Notes under the pieces: model-generated | What the model was told of the DNA's origin: nothing | Databases searched by the model: none | Seen by the model: only the letters and a program-made list of their open reading frames with translations | Part shown: positions 1 through 6,381 of the stretch, piece after piece | Layout: every line of letters starts with the position of its first letter | Numbering within the stretch: position 1 is the first letter of the stretch | Position numbers and translations under genes: made by a program | Assembly (NCBI GenBank): GCA_903920215.1 | Contig: CAIXLG010000060.1 | Location: 1 to 32,764 of the forward strand | DNA length: 32,764 nt | Direction of reading: 5' to 3' | Source of the DNA: an uncultured Chlorobiaceae bacterium | GTDB taxonomy: Bacteria > Bacteroidota > Chlorobiia > Chlorobiales > Chlorobiaceae

Positions 1-115
1 CGGCCGGCGGTAACCTCGAAAGCTTAACCGCGAACCGCAACCCGGCGCTTGCGGTCAGGTGACGGCAATTGGCTACGTCTGCGAATAAGTTATACATAAC
101 ATATTTGACATACTT
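1..115. other. GC-rich window edge with a small hairpin, no gene
   Basis: I see no reading frame I can support here. The first 80 bases are clearly richer in G+C than the AT-rich DNA that follows. They contain a hairpin, CCGCAA and TTGCGG around an 8-base loop (about 35-54). The truncated ABC ATPase gene stops just to the right, so this may be the flank of an insertion or rearrangement whose body lies outside the window. An integron attC site was considered because of a GCTTAAC box, but no matching second core site was found. Confidence 0.3.
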
Positions 116-544
116 TTAGACTCCGGTGTAACTTTGTCGCATGATTGCTACTTTGAAGTTGGACAGGCCAACTTTCAGCGCCTCATTCCAATCCATTTTT
201 TTCAGAATCAGAGGAATCGCCACGTTTTCCACCGTGGTCAAACGCGGAAAAAGGTGGTAATCCTGAAATACAAAGCCGATTTTGTGCAAGCGCAGATCAG
301 CAATGTCGTCACTTTTCATTTGCCAGATATCTTTACCCTCAACAAGAACACTGCCCTCGTTTGGCTTGAGAATACCTGAAATCATGCTGAGCAGTGTTGT
401 TTTGCCGCTTCCTGAAGGGCCTACAATATAAAGCAACTCTCCAAAGTTAGCTTCAAAACTTGCGCTCTTCACCGCCGTGGTTTTAGTCTCTCCTTCGCCA
501 AACCACTTTACCAATGCATTGGCCTTTATAGCTACTTTTCCCAT
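116..544 (-). pseudogene. ABC exporter ATPase (DevA/LolD-like), truncated after the Q-loop
   Basis: This is the N-terminal 142 residues of an ABC ATPase of the MacB/DevA/LolD type, which would power export together with the adjacent permease. Walker A (GPSGSGKT) is at residues 42-49 and the Q-loop glutamine is near 94 (FVFQDYHLFP). The LSGGQ signature, Walker B and switch histidine are all absent, because the frame ends in an unrelated tail after ENVAIPLILKKMDWNEALKV. Family members are about 220-240 residues long, so the C-terminal 40 percent is missing and the protein cannot hydrolyse ATP normally. It follows the permease stop by only a few bases on the same strand, so the two formed an operon. 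The break probably reflects an insertion or deletion at the left edge. An AAGTTGG/CCAACTT hairpin lies at about 156-174, near the point of divergence. Confidence 0.8.
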
Positions 545-546
545 TG

Positions 547-1683
547 TCAGCCCCTGAAAATATCAAACGGTTGTATCTGGATAACTTTCCGGACACCGAT
601 ATAACTGGAAACTCCTGCTATAATGAGTACCATAAAAAATGCAAAGCTGAGATTGATATAGGTAACCTGGGACGCATAGCTTGGCAGGCGGAGTCTGGCA
701 AGAATCATAAGGCCTGAGGCCAACCCTACACCAAGCCCATAGCCCAGGACGGAGGTAAATGACGCCTGAAACAGAATTATTGCAATCAACTCATGCCCTT
801 TGGCGCCGATGGCTTTCAAGGCACCAAACCGTTCCAGGTTTTCGAGGATAAATGTATAGAATGTCTGGCCGGAAATCGAAAGGCCGACTATAAAACTTAT
901 TGCCGTCATCATCAGGACGTTCATACCCATGCCTGTCTGATAGGTATAAAAATCAGAGATTTTCTGTACAAACTGATCACGGGTCAGTGCCTGATAGCCG
1001 AGTTTTTTGATTTGCTGCTGAATAAAAGGAATATCGGATTCGTGTTTCGGCTCAATCAGAATATATGAGGTGGTAAAGCGCATCGAAGGAATGTAGGTAA
1101 TCGCTCTATTATAGGTAGTGTAGAGGGTAGGAATACCAAAAAGACCCGAAGAAGTAACTTTTGCTACACCAACGATGAGTCCCCGATGGTCATTGATTTC
1201 AAATTCGGTTCCAACGGTGGGACTTTCAAGCTTTTTGAATTCGGCATCCTTGACCACAAAAAAGGCGTTTTCAGCATAAATATCCTCAATCTTTCCTTCG
1301 GTCAATTCCGGTCTGCCATAAAGAGTCGCATCATCAAGACCAACGACAGATACTGCCTGATAAGCGCCGCTTTTGAGTTTGACCAGCGCGTTACCAAAGT
1401 AGATGGGAACGGCATATTTAACCCCGTTGATACTTTTTGCCGTCGAAAGGACATAATCAGGCATGGGAATGCTGCTGGTAGCATTGTTCACCGCAGGATC
1501 CATGACCCATATTTTTGCTCCGACATTATATACTGATGATGAGGAACGAGCTAATATTCCCGAAAACATTGACATCATCATGATCATGAGAAATACAGAA
1601 AACGTAATACCAAGCAACAATGCGAGAAATTTCGTCTTGTCATTGACAAGAAGCTTGAGTGCTATTTTATATATACCTGACAC
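547..1683 (-). CDS. FtsX-like permease of a DevC-type ABC exporter
   Basis: This 378-residue inner-membrane permease has the MacB/FtsX topology: one N-terminal membrane segment (about 17-42), a long periplasmic domain of some 200 residues (MacB_PCD type), and three C-terminal segments (about 255-280, 300-330 and 345-370). The C-terminal part carries the family pattern ERFGALKAIGAKGHELIAIIL, seen in DevC and related exporters that pair with a separate ATPase and a membrane-fusion protein. The start is a GTG with no strong ribosome-binding site, chosen because the open frame begins there and the first membrane helix follows directly. The partner ATPase downstream is truncated and no membrane-fusion gene is visible upstream, so the system is probably inactive unless another ATPase substitutes. 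Substrate unknown. Confidence 0.85.
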   Translation of the reverse strand: MSGIYKIALKLLVNDKTKFLALLLGITFSVFLMIMMMSMFSGILARSSSSVYNVGAKIWVMDPAVNNATSSIPMPDYVLSTAKSINGVKYAVPIYFGNALVKLKSGAYQAVSVVGLDDATLYGRPELTEGKIEDIYAENAFFVVKDAEFKKLESPTVGTEFEINDHRGLIVGVAKVTSSGLFGIPTLYTTYNRAITYIPSMRFTTSYILIEPKHESDIPFIQQQIKKLGYQALTRDQFVQKISDFYTYQTGMGMNVLMMTAISFIVGLSISGQTFYTFILENLERFGALKAIGAKGHELIAIILFQASFTSVLGYGLGVGLASGLMILARLRLPSYASQVTYINLSFAFFMVLIIAGVSSYIGVRKVIQIQPFDIFRG

Positions 1684-1744
1684 CAGTGATTGCCTGTTGT
1701 TAAATTATTAGCTGATAAAGGTAGTTCACAAAGTCTTTTTTTAA

Positions 1745-1907
1745 TTAACTATAGCAGTACGTTATAAGTTTGCCATCGGTGTCAAACAAGCAAATTGTAT
1801 GCTTTGTTTTCCTATGATAGCTCTTGGCTGTTTTGAGTTTGACGATCTTTTCATTTTTTCCTTGCGCAAGAATTTCAACTTTTTTCCATGGGCCAGCATA
1901 ATTATAG
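1745..1907 (-). pseudogene. 3' fragment of an unknown gene cut by an IS3-family insertion
   Basis: Reading leftwards from the IS3 terminus, the frame encodes about 53 residues, including a GPWKKVEILAQGKNEKIV stretch and ending LITYCYS. It is rich in Lys and Thr with a plausible beta-strand pattern, and it has no start codon of its own outside the IS. The gene would have read in the same direction as the permease below it. I do not recognise the family. The fragment begins exactly where the IS end (CGGACCCCGATTTTTAG) begins, so it is best read as the tail of a gene broken by that insertion. Confidence 0.45.
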
Positions 1908-2360
1908 CGGACCCCGATTTTTAGACACTGGATTAAGCTGGTAACTTGCCCTAAACAGGAGCAAGTTATGAGTGAAAAGAAACGAAAAAGCTTTAGTAGT
2001 GATTTTAAGGCCAAGGTCGCACTTGAAGCGATTCACGGGGTCAAAACACTGAATGAAATCGGTCAGGAATTCGATGTTCATCCCGTTCAGGTCGGGAAGT
2101 GGAAGAAAGAACCGCAAGAACAGGCATCGGGCTTGTTTGATGCTAAAAGAGGTGCGAAACCGATTGAGTCGTCTGAAAATCCCGAAAAGCTGTATACAGA
2201 AATCGGTCGATTGAAGATGGAGTTGGATTGGCTAAAAAAAATCTGGATTCTCCCGATGAGAACGCGGAGGAGCTGGATCAGCGAAAAACATCCCCTGCCT
2301 GTTGCAAGGCAGTGTGCACTGGCAGGAACCAATCGTTCTAAATTCTATGTGCTACCAAGC
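1908..2360 (+). mobile_element. Truncated IS3-family element, copy 1 (left end only)
   Basis: The left end CGGACCCCGATTTTTAG is followed by about 40 bases and then a transposase gene with a GGAGCAAGTT leader. The same layout recurs at 5654, where the end reads TGGACCCCGATTTTTAG and the proteins are closely similar. Similarity to the second copy fades near 2355, so the right three-quarters of the element, including most of the DDE domain, is lost. The bases TATAG precede both copies, so they are either part of the true terminus or a preferred target. Confidence 0.75.
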
Positions 2361-2417
2361 ATGGTGGTTACCAACACCAACTCGCCCCTTTTTTGTCTAC
2401 TGGATAGGGTACACTAA
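1968..2417 (+). pseudogene. IS3-family transposase OrfA fused in frame to the start of OrfB, truncated
   Basis: The first ~95 residues are a complete IS3 OrfA: an HTH_Tnp_1 domain (FSSDFKAKVALEAIHGVKTL, HPVQVGKWKKE) followed by the leucine-zipper-like region ending ELDWLKK. Compared with the second copy at 5713, one base is missing just after the run of eight A residues. OrfB (here RSWISEKHPLPVARQCALAG) therefore continues in the OrfA frame without needing the usual -1 ribosomal frameshift. The OrfB part loses similarity after about 40 residues and ends in junk at 2417. No catalytic DDE residues remain, so the product cannot transpose. A ribosome-binding site (AGGAGCAAGTT) precedes the ATG. 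Confidence 0.8.
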
Positions 2418-2427
2418 AGTGACCAGG

Positions 2428-2708
2428 GTACTGTTAAGTTGCGAAGAAGGCTGAAATTTGGTAGGGTTAAACTATGGAAAAGAAAATAAACCCCGATGCG
2501 GAAATAAATATCGGTAACCTGTTTCGAATTTTCCATTGTTAAGAAACAGCCTCTGACTATCGAAATACAAATCATCAAGCTTTTGTGACTTGGCAGAATT
2601 TGACTTGAATCCACAGAGTGGCCTAAATTCTTCAATATTCTCTTCTCAGGTCTAAATCCGCTCGTCAACGATAATCTTCAGTCCTTATTTTCGATAACTT
2701 AACAGTAC
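2428..2708. mobile_element. MITE-like segment bounded by inverted repeats
   Basis: The 13-bp sequence GTACTGTTAAGTT at 2428-2440 recurs in perfect inverted form at 2696-2708. The similarity continues inward imperfectly for roughly 15 more bases (CGAA..., AGG.CTGAA on both sides). The 281-bp interior holds only a 22-codon frame starting at 2474 (MEKKINPDAEINIGNLFRIF then stop), which looks like the first residues of a longer protein. This fits a non-autonomous remnant of a DNA transposon with its body deleted. I cannot assign the family, and no target duplication is obvious. Confidence 0.5.
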
Positions 2709-2736
2709 AGAATTGATTTTTAACTTTCGAGTCAAC

Positions 2737-3192
2737 CTAAACGGGATCTTTTTTTTCTGAACTGGTCACCAGTTTGTGCAGAATGCCGATTACAAGAAGA
2801 GCTACCAGAATAAGTCCAAAATGCCATGGACTCGTAAGCTGTTCTGAACTTTTCACTGCTGTTGCTGTTCGTACTGGTTCAACGATAAGCTGGCGAAGGA
2901 GGCTTATCATAGCAACTTCAATAAAAACAATAACATGAAATACTCCGTTTTGGACATAATTAATCTCTGCAGAAATCAGGGCAGAAAGTGTCCATACAAT
3001 AAAAAGAGTTCCCAGTGCTTTCAAAAAGCCAGAAGCAAGATTATTTATCTCAAATGAATAAACAACATCCATAGAAAACTCCCAAAGAACCATCATACTT
3101 GCCAGCACCAGTGCTATGGCCATAAAAGCGTGCAAGAAATGATTAAAACCTCGTAATGCACTTAAAAGACGATCTTCAAAAGACGATATCAT
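2737..3192 (-). CDS. PsiE-family (phosphate-starvation-inducible E-like) membrane protein
   Basis: This is a 151-residue protein with four hydrophobic segments at about 18-42, 52-75, 82-100 and 125-142, matching the compact four-helix PsiE family (PF06146). Family members are inner-membrane proteins of unknown biochemical role, named from an E. coli gene induced by phosphate starvation. Recognisable features are the N-terminal amphipathic stretch before the first helix, the polar loop SAEINYVQNG, and the basic LLRQLIVEPVR loop. The length is close to the family norm. The gene stands alone, with the MITE-like segment downstream and an IS3 element upstream. I see no Pho box that I would trust and no clear ribosome-binding site at the ATG. 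Confidence 0.7.
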   Translation of the reverse strand: MISSFEDRLLSALRGFNHFLHAFMAIALVLASMMVLWEFSMDVVYSFEINNLASGFLKALGTLFIVWTLSALISAEINYVQNGVFHVIVFIEVAMISLLRQLIVEPVRTATAVKSSEQLTSPWHFGLILVALLVIGILHKLVTSSEKKDPV

Positions 3193-3307
3193 GAACTATG
3201 TTAACGTTTATATAAAAAAACAGCCCAAGCAATGGCTTGAGTTTTTAGAGCCTGTTATTGTAATACTATGTCTTAGTTTTTTCAAGAAATTTAGCTCAAA
3301 ACGGTAA
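3191..3307 (+). CDS. Possible 38-residue single-helix peptide, divergent from psiE
   Basis: A short frame starts at 3191, overlapping the psiE start codon head to head. It reads MNYVNVYIKKQPKQWLEF, then a hydrophobic stretch (LEPVIVILCLSFF), then a basic tail KKFSSKR. The composition looks protein-like: an amphipathic lead, one membrane helix and a positive C-terminus. There is no ribosome-binding site and the psiE promoter must lie in the same stretch, so it may be chance. The rest of 3308-3464 shows nothing I can name. Confidence 0.2.
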   Translation: MNYVNVYIKKQPKQWLEFLEPVIVILCLSFFKKFSSKR

Positions 3308-3530
3308 ATAATAATAAAATGAGGAGTTAAAGCGTTTTTTTTGCAAGTATCAGCATGCTGTATAAGTAAATCTCTATAAGCGCTCAGCAAAAAGTCTTTC
3401 CGTAACACTTTCCTAACGCGATCAATATTTGGCTGACATCTTCTCTAAGACGGCAGCACTACTTTGAACTTGCTATATTTTCGTGGACAGTGTGAGAAGT
3501 CATATGTTCAAACAAAAGGAGATATGAGAC

Positions 3531-3842
3531 ATGACACAGACAGGCAACGAGAGTCGCAGACAGTACAGCAAAGAGTTTAAAGTTGATGCTGTTGAGTTGA
3601 TGATGCGAAGTAATAAATCAATCATAGAGACAGCCGCCAGTTTAGGAATCAGGCCTGATTTGCTGAGGCGGTGGAAAAAGGAATATTCAGCGAGCAAGGC
3701 TGCACCTTTTCCCGGCAGCGGGCATCTGAAAGATCCAGAAGAAGAGCGGTTTCGCAAGCTGGAACACGAACTTCGCATAGTGACTGAGGAACGCGAAATC
3801 CTAAAAAAAGCACTTGCTGTGTTCTCAAAGACACCTTTCTAA
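3531..3842 (+). CDS. IS3-family transposase OrfA
   Basis: This 103-residue protein has an N-terminal helix-turn-helix of the HTH_Tnp_1 type ([38 protein letters not shown]) that binds the IS ends. A coiled-coil heptad region follows (about 65-98, [22 protein letters not shown]) and mediates multimerisation. The ribosome-binding site AAAGGAGATATG precedes the ATG. The heptamer A AAA AAA at 3803-3809, in the CTA-AAA-AAA-G context, is the expected site for the -1 ribosomal frameshift that makes the OrfAB transposase. OrfA alone usually acts as a regulator. Confidence 0.9.
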   Translation: MTQTGNESRRQYSKEFKVDAVELMMRSNKSIIETAASLGIRPDLLRRWKKEYSASKAAPFPGSGHLKDPEEERFRKLEHELRIVTEEREILKKALAVFSKTPF

Positions 3843-4720
3843 AATATTCATTTATTGAAGGTTATAAGAGTACTTTCGCTGTCAGAACCATGTGCCGTGT
3901 TCTGGATGTTTCTGTCAGCGGATATTACCAGTGGACACAGCGACCTGAAAGCAACCGTAGTATAGAAACCAGGAAAGTGAAGGAAGCCATCAAAAGAATC
4001 CACAAGGAGAATCGTGAAATCTATGGTAGCCCGCGGATTGCCGTTTGCCTGCAAGAGGAAGGTTTTCGGTGTAGCAAACCAAGGACAGCCCGATTAATGC
4101 GATCTCTGGGGATTCGGTCTAAAGTGGCGAAAAAATTCAAGGTAACGACAGACTCAAACCATAAGGAACCGATTGCACATAACCTTCTGGATCAGGTGTT
4201 TGTCGGCGACTTTATCAATGACGCCTGGACGAGTGATCTGACGTATGTTTGGACTGGCAGTGGCTGGCTCTATCTGACAGTCATTATGGATCTGTACAAT
4301 CGTGAAATTATCGGACACTCATTCAGCAAGCGAATGACTGCTGAAACAACGGTAAACCCAGCTCTGGATATGGCATTGATGCACCGCAAACCACCTCGTG
4401 GTGTAGTTATTCACTCGGATCGAGGTATCCAATATGCGAGTGTGTCATTCAGGAAGAAGCTGGCAAAACATGGCCTGATTCAGAGTATGAGTGGCAAAGG
4501 CAATTGCTATGACAACGCTGTTACTGAAACATTTTTCAAAACCCTAAAAACCGAATTAGTGTATAGTGAACACTATCGAACCCGAGAAGAGGCCCGACAC
4601 AGCTTGTTCGAATTCATTGAAGTATTTTACAACCGGAAACGGAAGCACTCAACTTTAGGGTATAAATCTCCCGTTGAGTTTTTACGTTATAATCAACAAT
4701 CAATAGCTATGGCTTCTTGA
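3809..4720 (+). CDS. IS3-family transposase OrfB (DDE integrase domain), made by -1 frameshift
   Basis: The frame is open from the slippery A-run at 3803-3809, giving a continuous OrfB whose start ([12 protein letters not shown]-like, then [15 protein letters not shown]) matches the HTH_21 region of IS3 OrfB. The first ATG in this frame is at 3890, but the sequence before it is clearly homologous, so OrfB is normally made as the OrfAB fusion. Numbering from that ATG, the catalytic residues are D116 (WTSDLTYV), D177 ([11 protein letters not shown]) and E213 ([10 protein letters not shown]), with the canonical 35-residue gap between the second Asp and the Glu. The C-terminus ([18 protein letters not shown]) is typical. 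The transposase appears intact and potentially active. Confidence 0.9.
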   Translation, partial: STCCVLKDTFLKYSFIEGYKSTFAVRTMCRVLDVSVSGYYQWTQRPESNRSIETRKVKEAIKRIHKENREIYGSPRIAVCLQEEGFRCSKPRTARLMRSLGIRSKVAKKFKVTTDSNHKEPIAHNLLDQVFVGDFINDAWTSDLTYVWTGSGWLYLTVIMDLYNREIIGHSFSKRMTAETTVNPALDMALMHRKPPRGVVIHSDRGIQYASVSFRKKLAKHGLIQSMSGKGNCYDNAVTETFFKTLKTELVYSEHYRTREEARHSLFEFIEVFYNRKRKHSTLGYKSPVEFLRYNQQSIAMAS

Positions 4721-4821
4721 TGTGTCCATTTTAATGTTGCAAGTCCACTTTCATGATTAAAAAGTGTAGCTGTTTCTGTTTGAATATTTTATTACGGAAT
4801 CAATTCTTGTTGAGCGCTTAA

Positions 4822-4864
4822 CGTTGAGTAGACCTGAGATGAAACTTATCCGGTCTACTCAACG
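4822..4864. repeat. 13-bp perfect inverted repeat around a 17-base loop
   Basis: CGTTGAGTAGACC at 4822-4834 is matched by GGTCTACTCAACG at 4852-4864. No T-run follows on either strand, so a simple terminator is unlikely. It could be a protein-binding site, a transposon tip or a folded RNA. Confidence 0.6.
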
Positions 4865-4901
4865 ATCGCTTTAACCATTAACCATGAAATATGTGATGTT
4901 A

Positions 4902-4933
4902 TTATCTCAAAAAACGGTCGTTTTTTGAGATAA
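4902..4933. repeat. 14-bp perfect palindrome with a 4-base loop
   Basis: TTATCTCAAAAAAC (4902-4915) pairs perfectly with GTTTTTTGAGATAA (4920-4933) around GGTC. The A-run on one arm and T-run on the other would give a symmetric, weakly bidirectional terminator or an extrusion-prone cruciform. No gene on either side obviously needs it. Confidence 0.6.
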
Positions 4934-5089
4934 AAGGTTAGGGAATAGGATTTTAATACACGTATTATTAATACCAAGCTATGTAAAATTGCAAATCTTC
5001 TGAATCAGTCACAGCTTAACATAAGGCCCTATATCCAACAAATTGCATTGTAAACCCTATACGCAGAGAGTGGAAAAAATATTTTTTGA

Positions 5090-5220
5090 GATTGAGTCAT
5101 TGGAAGCTTTTGGAGTATCGAAATATTTTATAAACGAAAGCGCCTGTTAAGGTTATCAATCATCATCAACAACACTGAACAAGGTTTCTTGATGGTGTAC
5201 GTTTTTTCATTGCAAGTCCA
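5090..5220 (+). mobile_element. Degraded right end of the IS3 element seen at 3465-4747
   Basis: The terminus TTTCTTGATGGTG...TTGCAAGTCCA ends at 5220 and matches the right end of the intact element (CTTCTTGATGTG...TTGCAAGTCCA at 4747). Upstream, TATTTTATAAACGAAAGCGCC resembles the end of orfB (GTATTTTACAACCGGAAACGG), with internal deletions. This is a decayed copy in the same orientation, and no coding capacity remains. Confidence 0.6.
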
Positions 5221-5352
5221 GTTCAACTGGCATCAACCTTGAACTCTTTGCTGTACTTCCTGCGACTCTTGTTGTCTCTCTGTCATGTCTCATATCTCCT
5301 TTTGATTGAAGATATGACTTCTCACACCGTCCACGAAAATATAGTAAGTCCA
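5221..5352 (-). mobile_element. Inverted left-end fragment of the same IS3 element
   Basis: Read on the minus strand from 5352, the sequence starts TGGACTTACTATATTTTCGT and continues through the AAAGGAGATATGAGACATGAC leader into about 45 bases of orfA, with small deletions. It matches the left end of the intact element at 3465. It stops exactly where the right terminus of the neighbouring remnant begins (5220/5221), so that copy probably inserted into this one. Confidence 0.7.
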
Positions 5353-5546
5353 GTTTCCCTTGAGATACCACCATCATCATACGAGCTATCTACACATCTC
5401 CACCCTTGGTTTTTTGGACTGAGGATGTATGTATGATTTGCTACACATGCTTCATGCTGAGCATCAAGTGAGTTGAATTCCTGCTTAAGTCCTTTTTCGC
5501 TGGATTTGCTCGTATAGACAGCGCAGGTAAGTCTGTTCATTCTCAC
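5353..5546 (-). pseudogene. Large serine recombinase, N-terminal fragment truncated by an IS
   Basis: About 64 residues of the resolvase-type catalytic domain of a large serine recombinase survive: NRLTCAVYTSKSSEKGLKQE, then EFNSLDAQHEACVAN, then WRCVDSSYDDGGISRE. The family pattern is a (Y)xRxS(S) motif followed by QEFNSLDAQ and YDDGGxSG. Here the motif reads YTSKSS, so the arginine that normally precedes the nucleophilic serine by two positions is a serine. The frame runs straight into the inverted IS3 fragment at 5352 and ends at an in-IS stop at 5322. The recombinase, zinc-ribbon and coiled-coil domains are gone. Such enzymes integrate and excise phages and islands, so the stub marks this region as a former mobile island. 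Confidence 0.78.
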
Positions 5547-5653
5547 TTGACTACTCCGAAAAACTTCTGCCCTGACTAAGCAGTACCAGTGATCAGTTTA
5601 CTGATAAGCCGTGCGACTACGTTAGATCTGACCCGAGTACTCGTATCCTATAG
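5547..5653. other. Short intergenic stretch between recombinase stub and IS3 copy 2
   Basis: This is the upstream side of the recombinase stub. I see no gene. A GTGCG...ACTACG element at about 5611 and CAGTACCAGTGATCAG at about 5582 faintly resemble the stretch at 23155-23180, but not enough to call a repeat. Confidence 0.2.
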
Positions 5654-6246
5654 TGGACCCCGATTTTTAGGCAGCAGTTTAAGTTGTTAACTTGCCCCAA
5701 AAGGAGCAGGTAATGACAAAAAGAACACGAAAACAATTCAGCAGTGACTTTAAGGCGAAGGTAGCGCTTGAGGCTATTCAAGGAGTCAAAACGCTGAATG
5801 AAATCGGTCAGGAATTTGGAGTACACCCCGTTCAGGTCGGTAAATGGAAAAAAGAGCTGCAGGAACAGGCATCGAGCTTGTTTGATGCCAAACGAGGCCC
5901 AAAACCAGTTGAACCGGCGGCTGATCCAGAAAAGCTCTATACTGAAATCGGGCGGTTAAAGGTCGAGTTGGACTGGCTTAAAAAAAAGTCCGGACTTTCC
6001 CGATGAGCACACGCAAAAGGTGGATTAGTGACAAAGAGCCAGTGCCAGTTACAAAACAATGCGCACTTGCGTCCGTTAATCGTTCAACGGTTTCTTTGCC
6101 GTCTATCGTTTCGTTTCCTGCTGCAGCAGAACTGCAGTTACTTGAACTGATTGATAAAGAGTACACCCGGCATCCATTTTATGGCAGTCGGAAAATCATG
6201 CACTATCTCCGCAAACAAGGTTACAAGATCAACAGGAAACGGGTTC
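5654..6246 (+). mobile_element. Truncated IS3-family element, copy 2, interrupted by IS21
   Basis: The left terminus TGGACCCCGATTTTTAG and the orfA/orfB arrangement match the fragment at 1908, but more of orfB survives. The sequence is cut at 6246/6247, where the IS21-family terminus begins. The remainder of orfB does not reappear on the far side of the IS21 element, so a deletion or recombination accompanied or followed that insertion. Confidence 0.8.
5713..6006 (+). CDS. IS3-family transposase OrfA (copy 2)
   Basis: This 97-residue OrfA has the HTH motif FSSDFKAKVALEAIQGVKTL and HPVQVGKWKKE, and ends ELDWLKKKSGLSR. The ATG at 5713 is chosen over an upstream start because AAGGAGCAGG lies 3-12 bases ahead of it and because copy 1 starts at the equivalent residue. 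The run of eight A residues before the stop is the expected frameshift site, and orfB overlaps by ATGA. OrfA is intact but its OrfB partner is truncated. Confidence 0.85.
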   Translation: MTKRTRKQFSSDFKAKVALEAIQGVKTLNEIGQEFGVHPVQVGKWKKELQEQASSLFDAKRGPKPVEPAADPEKLYTEIGRLKVELDWLKKKSGLSR

Positions 6247-6263
6247 TGAATAATCTGCAGTAA
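6003..6263 (+). pseudogene. IS3-family transposase OrfB, N-terminal fragment (copy 2)
   Basis: About 80 residues of OrfB are preserved: RKRWISDKEPVPVTKQCAL, then the HTH_21 region LELIDKEYTRHPFYGSRKI and YLRKQGYKINRKRV. After KRV the homology stops and the frame enters the IS21 terminus, ending at 6263. None of the DDE residues is present, so it cannot be functional. The same segment in copy 1 has a different 3' truncation, so the two copies decayed separately. Confidence 0.85.
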
Positions 6264-6324
6264 AGTGTACCAGGCATTCTGGACCAAAGTGTACCAGTAA
6301 ATCTGCTGCAAAGTGTACCACCCA
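6254..6324 (+). repeat. Three tandem IS21 transposase-binding repeats (left end)
   Basis: The core AAAGTGTACCA occurs three times (about 6262, 6284 and 6310), each preceded by a TCTG-containing segment. The inverted counterparts at 8728-8787 number two. These are the probable IstA binding sites. Confidence 0.75.
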
Positions 6325-6381
6325 AGGAGGACGGATTTGTAACATTGCCTGAGGTACTTTCGGTAAATAACCGGAGACCAA

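Larger units (their letters stand above)
3465..4747 (+). mobile_element. Complete IS3-family insertion sequence with 3-bp target duplication
   Basis: The 1283-bp element has imperfect terminal inverted repeats: left TGAACTTGCTATATTTTCGT, and right, reverse-complemented, TGGACTTGCAACATTAAAAT. It is flanked on both sides by CTT (3462-3464 and 4748-4750), the 3-bp duplication typical of IS3. It encodes overlapping OrfA and OrfB with an intact catalytic triad. Two remnants of the same IS lie at about 5090-5352. The intact triad and preserved target duplication suggest a fairly recent insertion. Confidence 0.88.
4751..5089. other. Gene-free AT-rich stretch with two palindromes
   Basis: No credible coding frame is present between the IS3 element and the IS remnants. 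It contains two strong inverted repeats, listed separately, and otherwise AT-rich DNA. Confidence 0.5.

Noticed and set aside
1-115. Integron attC site
   Set aside because: A GCTTAAC box is present but no matching GTTRRRY box at proper distance, and no integrase or cassette is visible.
2414-2668. Minus-strand frame of 84 residues
   Set aside because: It spans the MITE-like inverted repeat, has no ribosome-binding site and no family resemblance; its opposite strand explains the segment better.
3208-3408. Minus-strand frame upstream of psiE
   Set aside because: Its composition is random-looking and it occupies the psiE promoter region.
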